Below, piece after piece: positions 14,392 through 19,896 of a stretch of DNA of 20,103 nt. This DNA comes from a virus. The stretch lies in the IMG/VR virus record IMGVR_UViG_3300042294_002351, positions 1 to 20,103 of that record. One strand, given 5' to 3'. How positions within the stretch are numbered: the first letter of the stretch is position 1; each line of letters opens with the position of its first letter. Under the pieces are notes generated by a model that was given only the letters and a program-made list of their open reading frames with translations, was not told the DNA's origin and did not search any database. The translations under genes were made by a program, and so were the position numbers.

Positions 14392-14894
14392 GCCGTGAAC
14401 TCCTTGGCCCCGGCCATGTCGATGTAAGCGTTCGCCCGGACAGCCTCGCCGCCGTTGATCGTGGCCTGCGTCGTGGTTCTATCGACCCGGAACTTGGCAA
14501 CGAACAGCCCTTCCGCGTCGGCCAACTGCTTAGTTAACAAGCACTCGTCTGGAATAAGGTAGAGAAACCCGACGAGGGGGACTCTCAACTGTCGGCCCAC
14601 ACCGCTGGCCCGCACGAGTTTATCCATCGTGACCAGCCACTCGTCCTTGAACTCCGCGAGTTGCACCCGGGACATATCCCGGCTCTTTTGCTCCACGATG
14701 GCGCGGACGGTCAGCCCGGGGTCTACCAACACACCGTCTATGGAACTGTCAGAGTTCTCGGGGGTGACGATGTACTGCCAGCCCGGGTTGTGGGAACACC
14801 AAATCTCGGCACACCGCTGGGCGTACTCCAGCGATTTCTGCCCCCGAGGAGTGTTAATGTCGAGGCTCACGCCCCTGTTGTACGGGGATGTCAA
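14382..14894 (-). CDS. Putative PD-(D/E)XK-like nuclease
   Basis: A protein of up to 170 residues. The part SIDGVLVDPGLTVRAIVEQKSRD (about 51-73, quoted here only as D...EQK) has an acidic residue followed, after two strands, by E-Q-K, the layout of a PD-(D/E)XK nuclease core; a helix precedes it (SLEYAQRCAEIWCSH) and helix/strand units follow. Restriction-like or resolvase-like phage nucleases fit, but this motif is short and only suggestive. The start is unclear: TTG 14894 has no ribosome site and lies inside a repeat; GTG 14870 is the better start on protein grounds (SLDINTPRGQ). The frame stays open upstream into a capsid-gene relic. Direct repeats flank the gene, which may mark it as an inserted cassette. 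Confidence 0.6.
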   Translation of the reverse strand: MTSPYNRGVSLDINTPRGQKSLEYAQRCAEIWCSHNPGWQYIVTPENSDSSIDGVLVDPGLTVRAIVEQKSRDMSRVQLAEFKDEWLVTMDKLVRASGVGRQLRVPLVGFLYLIPDECLLTKQLADAEGLFVAKFRVDRTTTQATINGGEAVRANAYIDMAGAKEFTARS

Positions 14895-14900
14895 GATCGG
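14877..14900 (-). repeat. Direct repeat copy 1 (5' side of the nuclease gene)
   Basis: The partner of the copy at 14368-14391 (22 of 24 bases identical, with CCCCT-type flanks also similar). The unit lies between the capsid relic and the probable GTG start of the nuclease gene. A third, partial match (13-nt CCCCGATCTTGAC) is on the plus strand at 18927-18939. Confidence 0.75.
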
Positions 14901-14942
14901 GGTGTCGCCCGTGTTGCCCGAGACGGGAGCGTTGCGAAAGCG
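14898..14942 (-). pseudogene. Fifteen-codon relic of a major capsid gene
   Basis: In the frame of the nuclease ORF, directly upstream of its possible TTG start, the codons read RFRNAPVSGNTGDTP. The major capsid protein in this window has RFRNAPVTGNSGDTP at residues 56-70: 13 of 15 identical and the other two are Thr/Ser swaps. At DNA level most differences are synonymous third-base changes, so the piece comes from a diverged capsid homologue and was under protein selection, and is not a recent copy of the local gene. Neither side continues the similarity, and a stop codon lies about 12 codons upstream. Confidence 0.7.
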
Positions 14943-15069
14943 ACCAGCCTGACCCCCTTGAGGTTTTTGGGAAAAAATCTAGGGGGTGAACGTGAGCGGG
15001 TCGCGCCGCTCAATGGGGGCCGGAGGGGTCATCGGTCGCAAGTCGTTTGCCAGCAAGGGTTTGCGTCAA

Positions 15070-15173
15070 GGCCGATAGAACTTTCGGCCGTCGCGAGCCC
15101 CGAACGCGGGGCCGGAGAGTGTGGCGCGGTCGGCCTCCCGGATGGCGCGCCGTCCATGGCGCGCCATCCCGGG
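15070..15173. other. Structured intergenic region with three hairpins
   Basis: The gap 14943-15187 has no gene I can support; two frames of 33 and 25 codons on the leftward strand lack ribosome sites. It holds three consecutive inverted repeats: GGCCGA/TCGGCC (15070-15089), GCCCCG/CGGGGC (15097-15112), and a long one with GGCGCGCCATC arms around a 6-nt loop (15137-15173, up to 15 bp with one bulge). The last follows the stop of the 134-aa gene by 15 nt and may end its transcript. Together they could also form a small structured RNA. Confidence 0.4.
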
Positions 15174-15187
15174 GCCGTGCAGCCGTC

Positions 15188-15592
15188 CTACTTCGCGGGC
15201 TTCACGCTCCAGTAGCCCGTAGCGCGGATACGCTCACGGTCGGCGGCGTATCCCTCCGGGCCGGTATCCTGAAGATACGCGAGCGTATCGTCTTCGTCGG
15301 CCCATGCCACGACCCCATAGGTGCCGAAATGCCCCCCCGTGGTCAGAAGCCCGTTAGCCCCGACATAGAGCGACACTACCTTCCCGGTCGGCAGGATACG
15401 CTCGGCCTGATACCGGGCCGGGCGCTCGATGGCGGTACCATCCTTCTTCAAGGTCTTTACCGGCTTGGGATGGAAACCGGGCTTCTTCTCGCTGCGCTCC
15501 TTTTCGGCCTTGAGCGCGGCCAGTTCTGCCCGCAGTTGGGCGATGAGCGCGTTTTCGTCTTCGTTGGAACGGTCGGAATCAATGCGAGCCAT
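15188..15592 (-). CDS. Hypothetical 134-residue protein with coiled-coil start
   Basis: The N-terminal third is a charged helix (NALIAQLRAELAALKAEKERSEKK, about 15-38, a likely short coiled coil), followed by a Lys/Pro linker and a C-terminal beta-rich part with VVSLYVGANGLLTTG and GTYGVVAWADEDD. No motif is recognised. AGAGGG lies about 10 nt before the ATG. Leader element copy A is 52 nt upstream, so this gene probably forms its own transcription unit. It is followed by a strong hairpin. Confidence 0.75.
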   Translation of the reverse strand: MARIDSDRSNEDENALIAQLRAELAALKAEKERSEKKPGFHPKPVKTLKKDGTAIERPARYQAERILPTGKVVSLYVGANGLLTTGGHFGTYGVVAWADEDDTLAYLQDTGPEGYAADRERIRATGYWSVKPAK

Positions 15593-15643
15593 GTTGGATA
15601 CCCTCTTTCACACTGTGCCCCGATAATCGGCCGGGGCGATACC

Positions 15644-15688
15644 GTTAGCGGGGCTCTGCCCGCCACAAGCCCGTTTGGCAGATAACCC
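15644..15688 (-). promoter_or_regulatory. Leader element, copy A
   Basis: Upstream of the 134-aa gene and on its strand. The core reads GGTTATCTGCCAAAC (13 of 15 bases of the consensus GGTTCGCTGCCAAAC), followed by a GC-rich part with GGGCT and AGCCC arms. Over its full 45 nt it matches copy B at 40 positions. It lies 52 nt before the start codon. Confidence 0.75.
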
Positions 15689-15949
15689 TCCCAACTATGT
15701 CGGAGGGGCTCGCCGTGACGGGATGGACGCTGGCCCCAACCGCGACACCTATGACCCGTGTGAATCAGAGGGTTGGGTTGGGGCGTGGAAAGAAACGCCG
15801 GGAGGTATCGAACATCCCCGGTACAGAGCCAACACGGTGTCCTAGGAGCGCGTTGGGTTATACCGTTCCAATGTGGGCCTATGGCCTACGCGGCGCTTGC
15901 AATCGCCATTTGGTGACGTAGGGAACGGCTTCGGCGTTGTGCGGTTGGG
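15689..15949. other. Intergenic region without a supported gene
   Basis: These 261 bases contain no frame with a ribosome site and protein-like composition. They hold GGGTTGGGTTGGGG (15770-15783), a 14-mer that recurs at 17117-17130, and, on the leftward strand, an 8-bp arm pair (CCAACGCG with CGTGTTGG) followed by a TTCGATA loop with a 4-of-5-bp stem. The latter recalls a tRNA T-arm, but no full cloverleaf could be drawn. Confidence 0.4.
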
Positions 15950-16117
15950 CTAGTAGCCCATGGCCTTGGCATCGTCTCGCAGACTGTCCAGCGCGGTGTA
16001 TTCCGCAAGTTGGTCGATTTCCGCTTCCGTCATGCCGAACTCTCTTGCGACAAGGCACTCGTCGCAATCGCAGGAACATGGGTCGCAACCGTCGAACGTG
16101 CAATCGCTGATGGTCAT
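15950..16117 (-). CDS. 55-residue Cys-rich protein
   Basis: A small acidic protein from ATG 16117 (GGGGGA six bases upstream). The first half carries six cysteines: C6, C11, C14, C16, C18 and C21, in a tight CDPCSCDCDEC cluster that would bind zinc or another metal; the second half is an acidic helix (MTEAEIDQLAEYTALDSL). The start overlaps the upstream stop as ATGA, so it is coupled to the 65-aa gene. Frames open further upstream to a TTG at 16135 but that start has no support. Family not recognised. Confidence 0.7.
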   Translation of the reverse strand: MTISDCTFDGCDPCSCDCDECLVAREFGMTEAEIDQLAEYTALDSLRDDAKAMGY

Positions 16118-16311
16118 TGGTTGTCCCCCTTGCAACCCTGATCCTGCGGGACCGCCAACTTCAGCACGAGGTTGGCGAGTTTGGCGCGTCTCTTGTCCGA
16201 CATGACGCGAAACTCGGTCAGCGTCGGAACTCTATTCAAACCGCCGAGCGATTGGCGGTTCAGGCTACGGCTCAACATGTCATGGGCACGGGACAGTGGG
16301 ATGAAAATCAT
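16114..16311 (-). CDS. 65-residue basic hypothetical protein
   Basis: Starts at ATG 16311 with GGAG seven bases upstream and ends in an ATGA overlap with the Cys-rich gene. The protein is basic and helical in the middle (DKRRAKLANLVLKLAV), with a single Cys near the end. No motif. It is the first gene downstream of leader element copy B, and the short frame running through that leader ends in ATGA exactly on this start codon. Confidence 0.68.
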   Translation of the reverse strand: MIFIPLSRAHDMLSRSLNRQSLGGLNRVPTLTEFRVMSDKRRAKLANLVLKLAVPQDQGCKGDNQ

Positions 16312-16340
16312 CGTCTTTCTCCGGTTGGGGAAGGGAATGT

Positions 16341-16385
16341 GTTATCGGGGCTTTGCCCGCCGCAAGCCCGTTTGGCAGCGAACCC
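16341..16385 (-). promoter_or_regulatory. Leader element, copy B
   Basis: Carries the exact core GGTTCGCTGCCAAAC, followed by GC-rich arms (CGGGCTTG and CAAAGCCCCG) that can pair with a bulge. It lies 29 nt upstream of the 65-aa gene, on the same strand, and matches copy A at 40 of 45 bases. Confidence 0.85.
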
Positions 16386-16465
16386 GGCCAACCCGAGATC
16401 GGTGCCGGATGTACCGTCCGTGGTACACCCATGCACCGGATCGCGGTTGAGCAAGGGGTTGGGGT

Positions 16466-16978
16466 TCACGAGTGGAACGTGAACTTCGCCAGTTCCTTCT
16501 CGGTTTGCGGCCAGAAGATGGCGCAAATGAAGTACCGGTCGGTGATAACCGCCGTGTTGGGCCTAGTCTTCGTGTAGGACGCCCCGATCTCCGGTTGGCT
16601 GCCGTTGCGACCGGGTTGGCAGTGGATCGTCACGTTGCCGAATCGGTTGGCCCACATGTTCCACTCAGCCAGATAGCCAATGGCGTTCTGGAAGGCGGTG
16701 TGGCCGTGGTATTCGGCCATGGTGTCATCGAATCCCTCGTCCTTGATGATCGTGATGGTGCGCTCCTGACGGGGCGACTTGGCCTTCACGGGTTCCAACT
16801 GCTCGATGGCCTTCGAGCCGTACAACCCCGAATTAACAGCGTCACCGGCACACTCGGCACACATCGGCGTTCCGGTCTGATCTTCCATGTCCAAGCGGTA
16901 CATGATCCAGACGGCGGGCTGCGGGCATGTGCCCTTGCAGGAAGGGCACCCCGGATCGCGACATTCACACATTTGCAT
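16466..16978 (-). CDS. 170-residue protein with N-terminal zinc clusters
   Basis: The N-terminal 40 residues hold two Cys groups, CECRDPGCPSCKGTC and, after a spacer, CAEC, which would make one or two zinc-binding knuckles. The rest is mixed alpha/beta (TITIIKDEGFDDTMAEYHG; IGYLAEWNMWANRFGN; VITDRYFICAIFW) without a known catalytic motif. I chose ATG 16978 because AGAGGA lies 7 nt upstream; ATG 16984 is in frame and makes an ATGA overlap with the leader frame of copy C. The open frame goes on upstream to 17623, but that part runs antisense to supported rightward genes and through the leader element, so it is rejected. A DNA- or RNA-binding role is likely from the zinc pattern; the family is not recognised. 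Confidence 0.75.
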   Translation of the reverse strand: MQMCECRDPGCPSCKGTCPQPAVWIMYRLDMEDQTGTPMCAECAGDAVNSGLYGSKAIEQLEPVKAKSPRQERTITIIKDEGFDDTMAEYHGHTAFQNAIGYLAEWNMWANRFGNVTIHCQPGRNGSQPEIGASYTKTRPNTAVITDRYFICAIFWPQTEKELAKFTFHS

Positions 16979-17000
16979 GGTCATATCCTCTCGTGATGGT

Positions 17001-17050
17001 GGCTTATCCGGGGCGTGTCCCCGGCAAAGCCCCGTTTGGCAGCGAACGCC
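17001..17050 (-). promoter_or_regulatory. Leader element, copy C
   Basis: Core CGTTCGCTGCCAAAC (14 of 15) on the leftward strand, followed by a hairpin with CCGGGG and CCCCGG arms. It lies 22 nt before the 170-aa gene. With copy D it forms the head-to-head pair of the divergent region. Confidence 0.8.
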
Positions 17051-17116
17051 ACCATGCGCGGGATACGCGAAAAGCCGTAACGCGCTACACGCAACGCTGT
17101 GTGCTACGTCGTGCGT

Positions 17117-17130
17117 GGGTTGGGTTGGGG
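17117..17130 (+). repeat. 14-nt G-rich direct repeat
   Basis: GGGTTGGGTTGGGG here is identical to 15770-15783. It lies between leader copies C and D, ten bases before copy D. Four G-runs make a G-quadruplex possible; only two-layer stacking is guaranteed because one run is shared. Confidence 0.45.
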
Positions 17131-17140
17131 TGCATGTCGC

Positions 17141-17191
17141 ATGGCAGGGTTCGCTGCCAAACCCGCCCCGGGGGCGACCAGTTCCGCCCCG
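17141..17191 (+). promoter_or_regulatory. Leader element, copy D
   Basis: Begins ATGGCAGGGTTCGCTGCCAAA and contains the exact 15-nt core at 17148-17162. It is followed by a hairpin (17169-17191, CGGGGGCG with CGCCCCG, one bulge). It lies 28 nt upstream of the 71-aa gene. Read as codons it is in frame with that gene and has no stop between. Confidence 0.85.
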
Positions 17192-17218
17192 TTCCCAGCA
17201 ACCCCAAGGGCCAACCCA

Positions 17219-17434
17219 ATGAGCAGATTCGCAAGTCTGACGAAGCGCCAGAAGAAGAACTTCGACGCTCTGGTGGAGCATACCGTGCAGTCTCACTGTC
17301 GCGGTATGCAAATCCCCATTCTCGACATCCCCAAGGTGTTTGAAGCGGCCCGTGTCGCGTTCGATGCCAACCATAGCGTCGTGGAGGCCATCGTGTCGAA
17401 GTACCGCGAGTTGTCGCAAGGCGGTGCGGCATGA
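17219..17434 (+). CDS. 71-residue hypothetical protein
   Basis: First gene of the five-gene rightward set. From ATG 17219 (AAGGG eight bases upstream) it encodes a basic, helical protein: MSRFASLTKRQKKNFDALVE, then helices rich in Val, Ala and Glu (FEAARVAFDANHSVVEAIVSKY). No known motif; a small DNA-binding or dimerising protein is possible. A start at ATG 17141 would add 26 Pro/Ala-rich residues encoded by the leader element; I judge this less likely because the element recurs before other genes. It overlaps the next gene as ATGA. Confidence 0.7.
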   Translation: MSRFASLTKRQKKNFDALVEHTVQSHCRGMQIPILDIPKVFEAARVAFDANHSVVEAIVSKYRELSQGGAA

Positions 17435-17673
17435 GTTGGAGGTGCCATACATGTGGAGCCCCGTCCGCCAACAACGAAGACCACAACTGGGATGATGTGA
17501 CGGATGAGCAGTGGGAAGTGATGTACCACGCGCAAGAGTTGCTGGCCGCGTTGCGTCAGTGCGCTGCGCGTCTCTCAGAGTGGGTGGATTCTGGCTCGCG
17601 TGATACCCGCGATCTTGTAGCAATCAGGGACGCCGAGAAGGCAATCGCCAAGGCAGAAGGGAGGGGTGAGTGA
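17431..17673 (+). CDS. 80-residue protein with N-terminal CxxC
   Basis: Begins MSWRCHTCGAP, a half zinc-ribbon (C5-x2-C8), followed by an acidic linker and a long helix (WEVMYHAQELLAALRQCAARLSEW), then a second helix rich in Ala, Lys and Glu. Only one CxxC is present, so a metal site would need another partner, such as a dimer. It starts in an ATGA overlap and ends in TGATG with the next gene. Family unknown. Confidence 0.7.
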   Translation: MSWRCHTCGAPSANNEDHNWDDVTDEQWEVMYHAQELLAALRQCAARLSEWVDSGSRDTRDLVAIRDAEKAIAKAEGRGE

Positions 17674-17930
17674 TGAGCGAGCAGGGTTCTTATCTGGGCG
17701 CGGGCTGGTTCACACTCCCCATTCCCAAGGACACCATCATCGAACTGATGCCCAAGTTCGTCGTAACCGTGTGTTGTCTGGAGAACGGCAATATGCCGTG
17801 GATTTGGGGGCCATTTGTCAGCCAAGACGAGGCCAACGATTGGATCGAACAGCATCGCCAGCGTATCGAATGTCTGCACTGGGTAGACATGAACTCGCTT
17901 GGGGTGCAGGAACTTTCTAGGGAGTGGTGA
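17673..17930 (+). CDS. 85-residue hypothetical protein
   Basis: ATG 17673 shares its A with the upstream stop, and GGAGGGG lies six bases before it. The protein is a small alpha/beta fold: PKDTIIELMPKFVVTVCCLENG, a Pro/Trp strand (MPWIWGPFVSQDEAN) and a helix DWIEQHRQRIE. The pattern of 'strand - WGPF - DEA..WI' looks like a short sequence-conserved phage accessory domain but I cannot name it. Two adjacent Cys are present. Confidence 0.7.
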   Translation: MSEQGSYLGAGWFTLPIPKDTIIELMPKFVVTVCCLENGNMPWIWGPFVSQDEANDWIEQHRQRIECLHWVDMNSLGVQELSREW

Positions 17931-17932
17931 GC

Positions 17933-18199
17933 ATGAACAAGCCGAGCATCCTTAACCCGGAAGGACTAGACCCGGGAGTTGCCCGCTTGCAGAGCGAGTA
18001 CGGCAACCGGTATACGCTGGCAACTCTCAGGGTGTATCTGACTAAAACCGAACTAACCGAGTTTTACGGAGAGCGTTGCCCGGACTACGAACCGCTTTGC
18101 GCATGCTGCAAGGCGTGGATTGAGTGGCAGGAAACGGGCATGGTGACGTTCACCATCGGCAGGAAGTTGGCCCTCTTTGCTCTGCGGGAGGACGATTGA
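17933..18199 (+). CDS. 88-residue hypothetical protein
   Basis: I chose ATG 17933 because GGGAG lies eight bases upstream; two GTG codons at 17924 and 17927 are in frame but too near it. The protein has an N-terminal linker (NPEGLDPGVARLQSEYG), helical parts with TLRVYLTKTELTEFYGER, a CACCKAW cluster and a C-terminal 'MVTFTIGRKLALFALRE' strand-helix. The CxCC cluster may bind metal. It overlaps the next gene by TTGA. Confidence 0.68.
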   Translation: MNKPSILNPEGLDPGVARLQSEYGNRYTLATLRVYLTKTELTEFYGERCPDYEPLCACCKAWIEWQETGMVTFTIGRKLALFALREDD

Positions 18200-18405
18200 A
18201 CTGCATCAACTGTTGTCGGGAACTCTCCCCGGATAGGGCCGAGTTCTTGCGAGAGACGGGGCGCGCTTTGGTGTGCCTGTCGTGTTCCCGTGAGTCATCG
18301 AGGTTGGTGCTGATGGAGTATGCCCACAAGACTGCGGGCTACCCCGTCATTGTCCCTCGTGGCGATGAAGACAAGGCGCGTCGAGCGTATCGACGGGCCA
18401 GATAG
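18196..18405 (+). CDS. 69-residue zinc-ribbon-like protein, TTG start
   Basis: Begins at TTG 18196 in a TTGA overlap with the upstream stop, with GGAGG four bases before it. The protein has CINCC near the N-terminus and CLSC at about residue 31, a two-knuckle pattern of a zinc ribbon, followed by a helix and a basic end (RGDEDKARRAYRRAR). The frame is also open upstream, but that part lies over the previous gene. A DNA- or RNA-binding role is likely from the zinc pattern and basic tail. It is the last gene of the five. Confidence 0.68.
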   Translation: MNCINCCRELSPDRAEFLRETGRALVCLSCSRESSRLVLMEYAHKTAGYPVIVPRGDEDKARRAYRRAR

Positions 18406-18408
18406 TCA

Positions 18409-18459
18409 TTGGCAGGGTTCGCTGCCAAACCGGCTCCCGGCGGGCTTTCCGCCGATTTT
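18409..18459 (+). promoter_or_regulatory. Leader element, copy E, with terminator-like hairpin
   Basis: TTGGCAGGGTTCGCTGCCAAA with the exact core at 18416-18430, four bases after the previous stop. It is followed by CGGCGG-GCTTT-CCGCCG (18438-18454) and ATTTT, which looks like an attenuator. It lies 30 nt before the 120-aa gene on the same strand. Confidence 0.85.
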
Positions 18460-18488
18460 CCCACTTCAAGTACGAAAGGACGGTGTTT

Positions 18489-18851
18489 GTGAACGCTGAA
18501 CAAGTGATTTCCGCGCTCCGCGAATTGGCGGGCCAGACCGAAGCGAAGACCAAGACCAAGGAGCAGAAGATCGCCAAGGCGGCGGCGTCTGTCCCCGAGG
18601 TCAAGTTGGCGGCGACCCCCAAGGCGGTTGATCCCCCAACGGACGATGAGGAGCAACCTGAGAACGAACTCCCGGGTCTTGTGCCCGTGGTTGTTCTCGA
18701 TGACGGCGACACGTTCAGCAATCTGGCCGGTGCGCGGATTGCGTTCGTGAAGCCGGGTGCCGACGAACTGGGCGATGGTGCCTACGAGAACGGCATCCCG
18801 ATTAGCGGACTGCTGGAACTCTACGAGTGCATCCGCAAGGTGACGCGGTAG
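18489..18851 (+). CDS. 120-residue hypothetical protein
   Basis: GTG 18489 is preferred because AAAGGA lies eight bases upstream; a GTG at 18483 is too near that site. The N-terminal 35 residues form a charged helix (EQVISALRELAGQTEAKTK), then an acidic, Pro-rich linker (about 50-70, DPPTDDEEQPENE), then a small beta-rich domain (LVPVVVLDDGDTFSNLAG, then IAFVKPGADELGDG) and a C-terminal helix. No motif. The layout of a helix, acidic linker and small domain resembles a regulatory or adaptor protein. It ends 26 nt before a strong terminator, so it is the last gene of that transcript. Confidence 0.72.
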   Translation: MNAEQVISALRELAGQTEAKTKTKEQKIAKAAASVPEVKLAATPKAVDPPTDDEEQPENELPGLVPVVVLDDGDTFSNLAGARIAFVKPGADELGDGAYENGIPISGLLELYECIRKVTR

Positions 18852-18877
18852 TTCATACTGCAAACCTGTTCACCCAT

Positions 18878-18924
18878 ACCGGCGCAAGTGGTTCACGGGG
18901 AGCCACTTGCGCCGGTTTTCTTTT
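18878..18924 (+). terminator. Strong intrinsic terminator
   Basis: A perfect 14-bp stem (ACCGGCGCAAGTGG with CCACTTGCGCCGGT) and an 11-nt loop, followed by TTTTCTTTT. This is the clearest terminator in the window. It closes the rightward unit ending in the 120-aa gene. Confidence 0.92.
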
Positions 18925-18926
18925 AC

Positions 18927-18949
18927 CCCCGATCTTGACCGGCTCTTAC
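18927..18949 (+). promoter_or_regulatory. Copy of the CGATCTTGAC-N6-TTAC motif
   Basis: CCCCGATCTTGAC then six bases then TTAC, placed right after the terminator and 27 nt before the 301-aa gene. Both direct repeats around the nuclease gene have CGATCTTGAC-N6-(T/G)TAC on their coding strand. TTGAC resembles a -35 core but no good -10 is found downstream, so it is listed only as a candidate. Confidence 0.3.
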
Positions 18950-18976
18950 CTTCGTTAGCAAAGGAGATTCTTTCCC

Positions 18977-19882
18977 ATGGCTACGGTTTCTATTCCCGTG
19001 ACAGGCAGGCAGTTCGCCTTCACGGGTTGCATCAGCCTGTGGCGGTCTACCCGTGTTCCACGGGCTACCGTCGAGGCTTCGCTGTCCAAGGTGGGCATCA
19101 ACTCGATCCCGCCCATCGACCACTACGCCGCGTTGCTGGAAACCGGCAACCAAGTGGTCGAGAAGTGCGCCGTGAAGTCCCCCGGCGTTCCCATCAAGTC
19201 CGACTCGCTGTCTCGCAGTGCTGTCGGCGTCGAGTTCTTCGCGACCACCAAGGGGGACAAGAAGAACCAGCGTGAGTTCCTGTTCTCCATCGGCGTGGAC
19301 AAGAACAATCAGGCGTTCGTCAAGGACATTGGCAGCCACCCCAACGTGGTTGCCGTGTTGGGTCATCCCCAAGCCGACACGACGTTGGACACGCTGTATC
19401 AGTCCAACTTGCTGTACATGCCAGCCCGCGATGTCACGGAGGCTCTGACCGCCGTTGTCATGGCGAATCGGGCGGTGCGGCTGGCCGATGGCAAGGGCGT
19501 GTTCTTCGTCCCCGAGTCCGGTGTTCCGACCGTGGATGCCGTGTTTCAGGACATGAACAACGCCGGTTGCCGCTGCATGATGTGGGCCAACGACCTGTCT
19601 GACCCCAACGTGCAGTCGCAAGTTCTGGAGGCGACCAACGAGCAACTCGTGACTGATCTCGGCGTGATGCAGCAAGAGATTCAGGCCATCCTGTCCGACC
19701 CCGAGAAGCGGCCACGCATCAACGGGCTCACGACCAAGATGCAGGCGCTCGCCAAGCACGCCGACCTTCTCGATTACTACAAGCGGATGTTCAACGGCGG
19801 TCTTGATACCGCCGAGAAGTCCCTTGCAGTCACGTTCGATCTGCTGTCGGAACTCCAGATTCGGTATCGCGGCGACAAGTAG
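18977..19882 (+). CDS. Conserved-looking 301-residue hypothetical phage protein
   Basis: From ATG 18977 with AAAGGAGAT eight bases upstream. The fold looks alpha/beta throughout: strand-rich N-terminal half (SAVGVEFFATTKGDKKNQ; REFLFSIGVDKNNQAFVKDIG), then helices (LYMPARDVTEALTAVVMANRA; GVMQQEIQAILSDPEKRP) and a long C-terminal helical part (LDYYKRMFNGGLDTAEKSLAVTF). It has few Cys and no visible catalytic motif. It reads like a well-conserved cytoplasmic phage protein, possibly from a domain of unknown function seen in giant and environmental phages, but I cannot confirm the family. It begins a new transcription unit after the terminator and is the largest gene of the right arm. Confidence 0.82.
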   Translation: MATVSIPVTGRQFAFTGCISLWRSTRVPRATVEASLSKVGINSIPPIDHYAALLETGNQVVEKCAVKSPGVPIKSDSLSRSAVGVEFFATTKGDKKNQREFLFSIGVDKNNQAFVKDIGSHPNVVAVLGHPQADTTLDTLYQSNLLYMPARDVTEALTAVVMANRAVRLADGKGVFFVPESGVPTVDAVFQDMNNAGCRCMMWANDLSDPNVQSQVLEATNEQLVTDLGVMQQEIQAILSDPEKRPRINGLTTKMQALAKHADLLDYYKRMFNGGLDTAEKSLAVTFDLLSELQIRYRGDK

Positions 19883-19896
19883 TCGCGAGTACCGAG

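Noticed and set aside
15780-15880. Possible tRNA on the leftward strand (TTCGATA loop with flanking stem and an 8-bp hairpin).
   Set aside because: The T-stem has a mismatch, the acceptor strands that pair are about 105 nt apart, and no D-arm or anticodon arm of normal size can be drawn.
15697-15921. 74-residue plus-strand frame in the intergenic gap.
   Set aside because: No ribosome site, low-complexity Thr/Pro/Arg-rich product, opposite to flanking genes, and it overlaps structured sequence.
16979-17623. Extension of the 170-aa gene to a 385-residue protein.
   Set aside because: The extra part is antisense to two supported rightward genes and runs through leader element C; ribosome sites support starts at 16,978 or 16,984.
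17141-18430. Sigma54 promoter (TGGCAG...GCTGCC) within leader copies D and E.
   Set aside because: The GG to GC spacing is off by one and the minus-strand copies lack the TGGCAG half, so the conserved part is not the sigma54 pattern.
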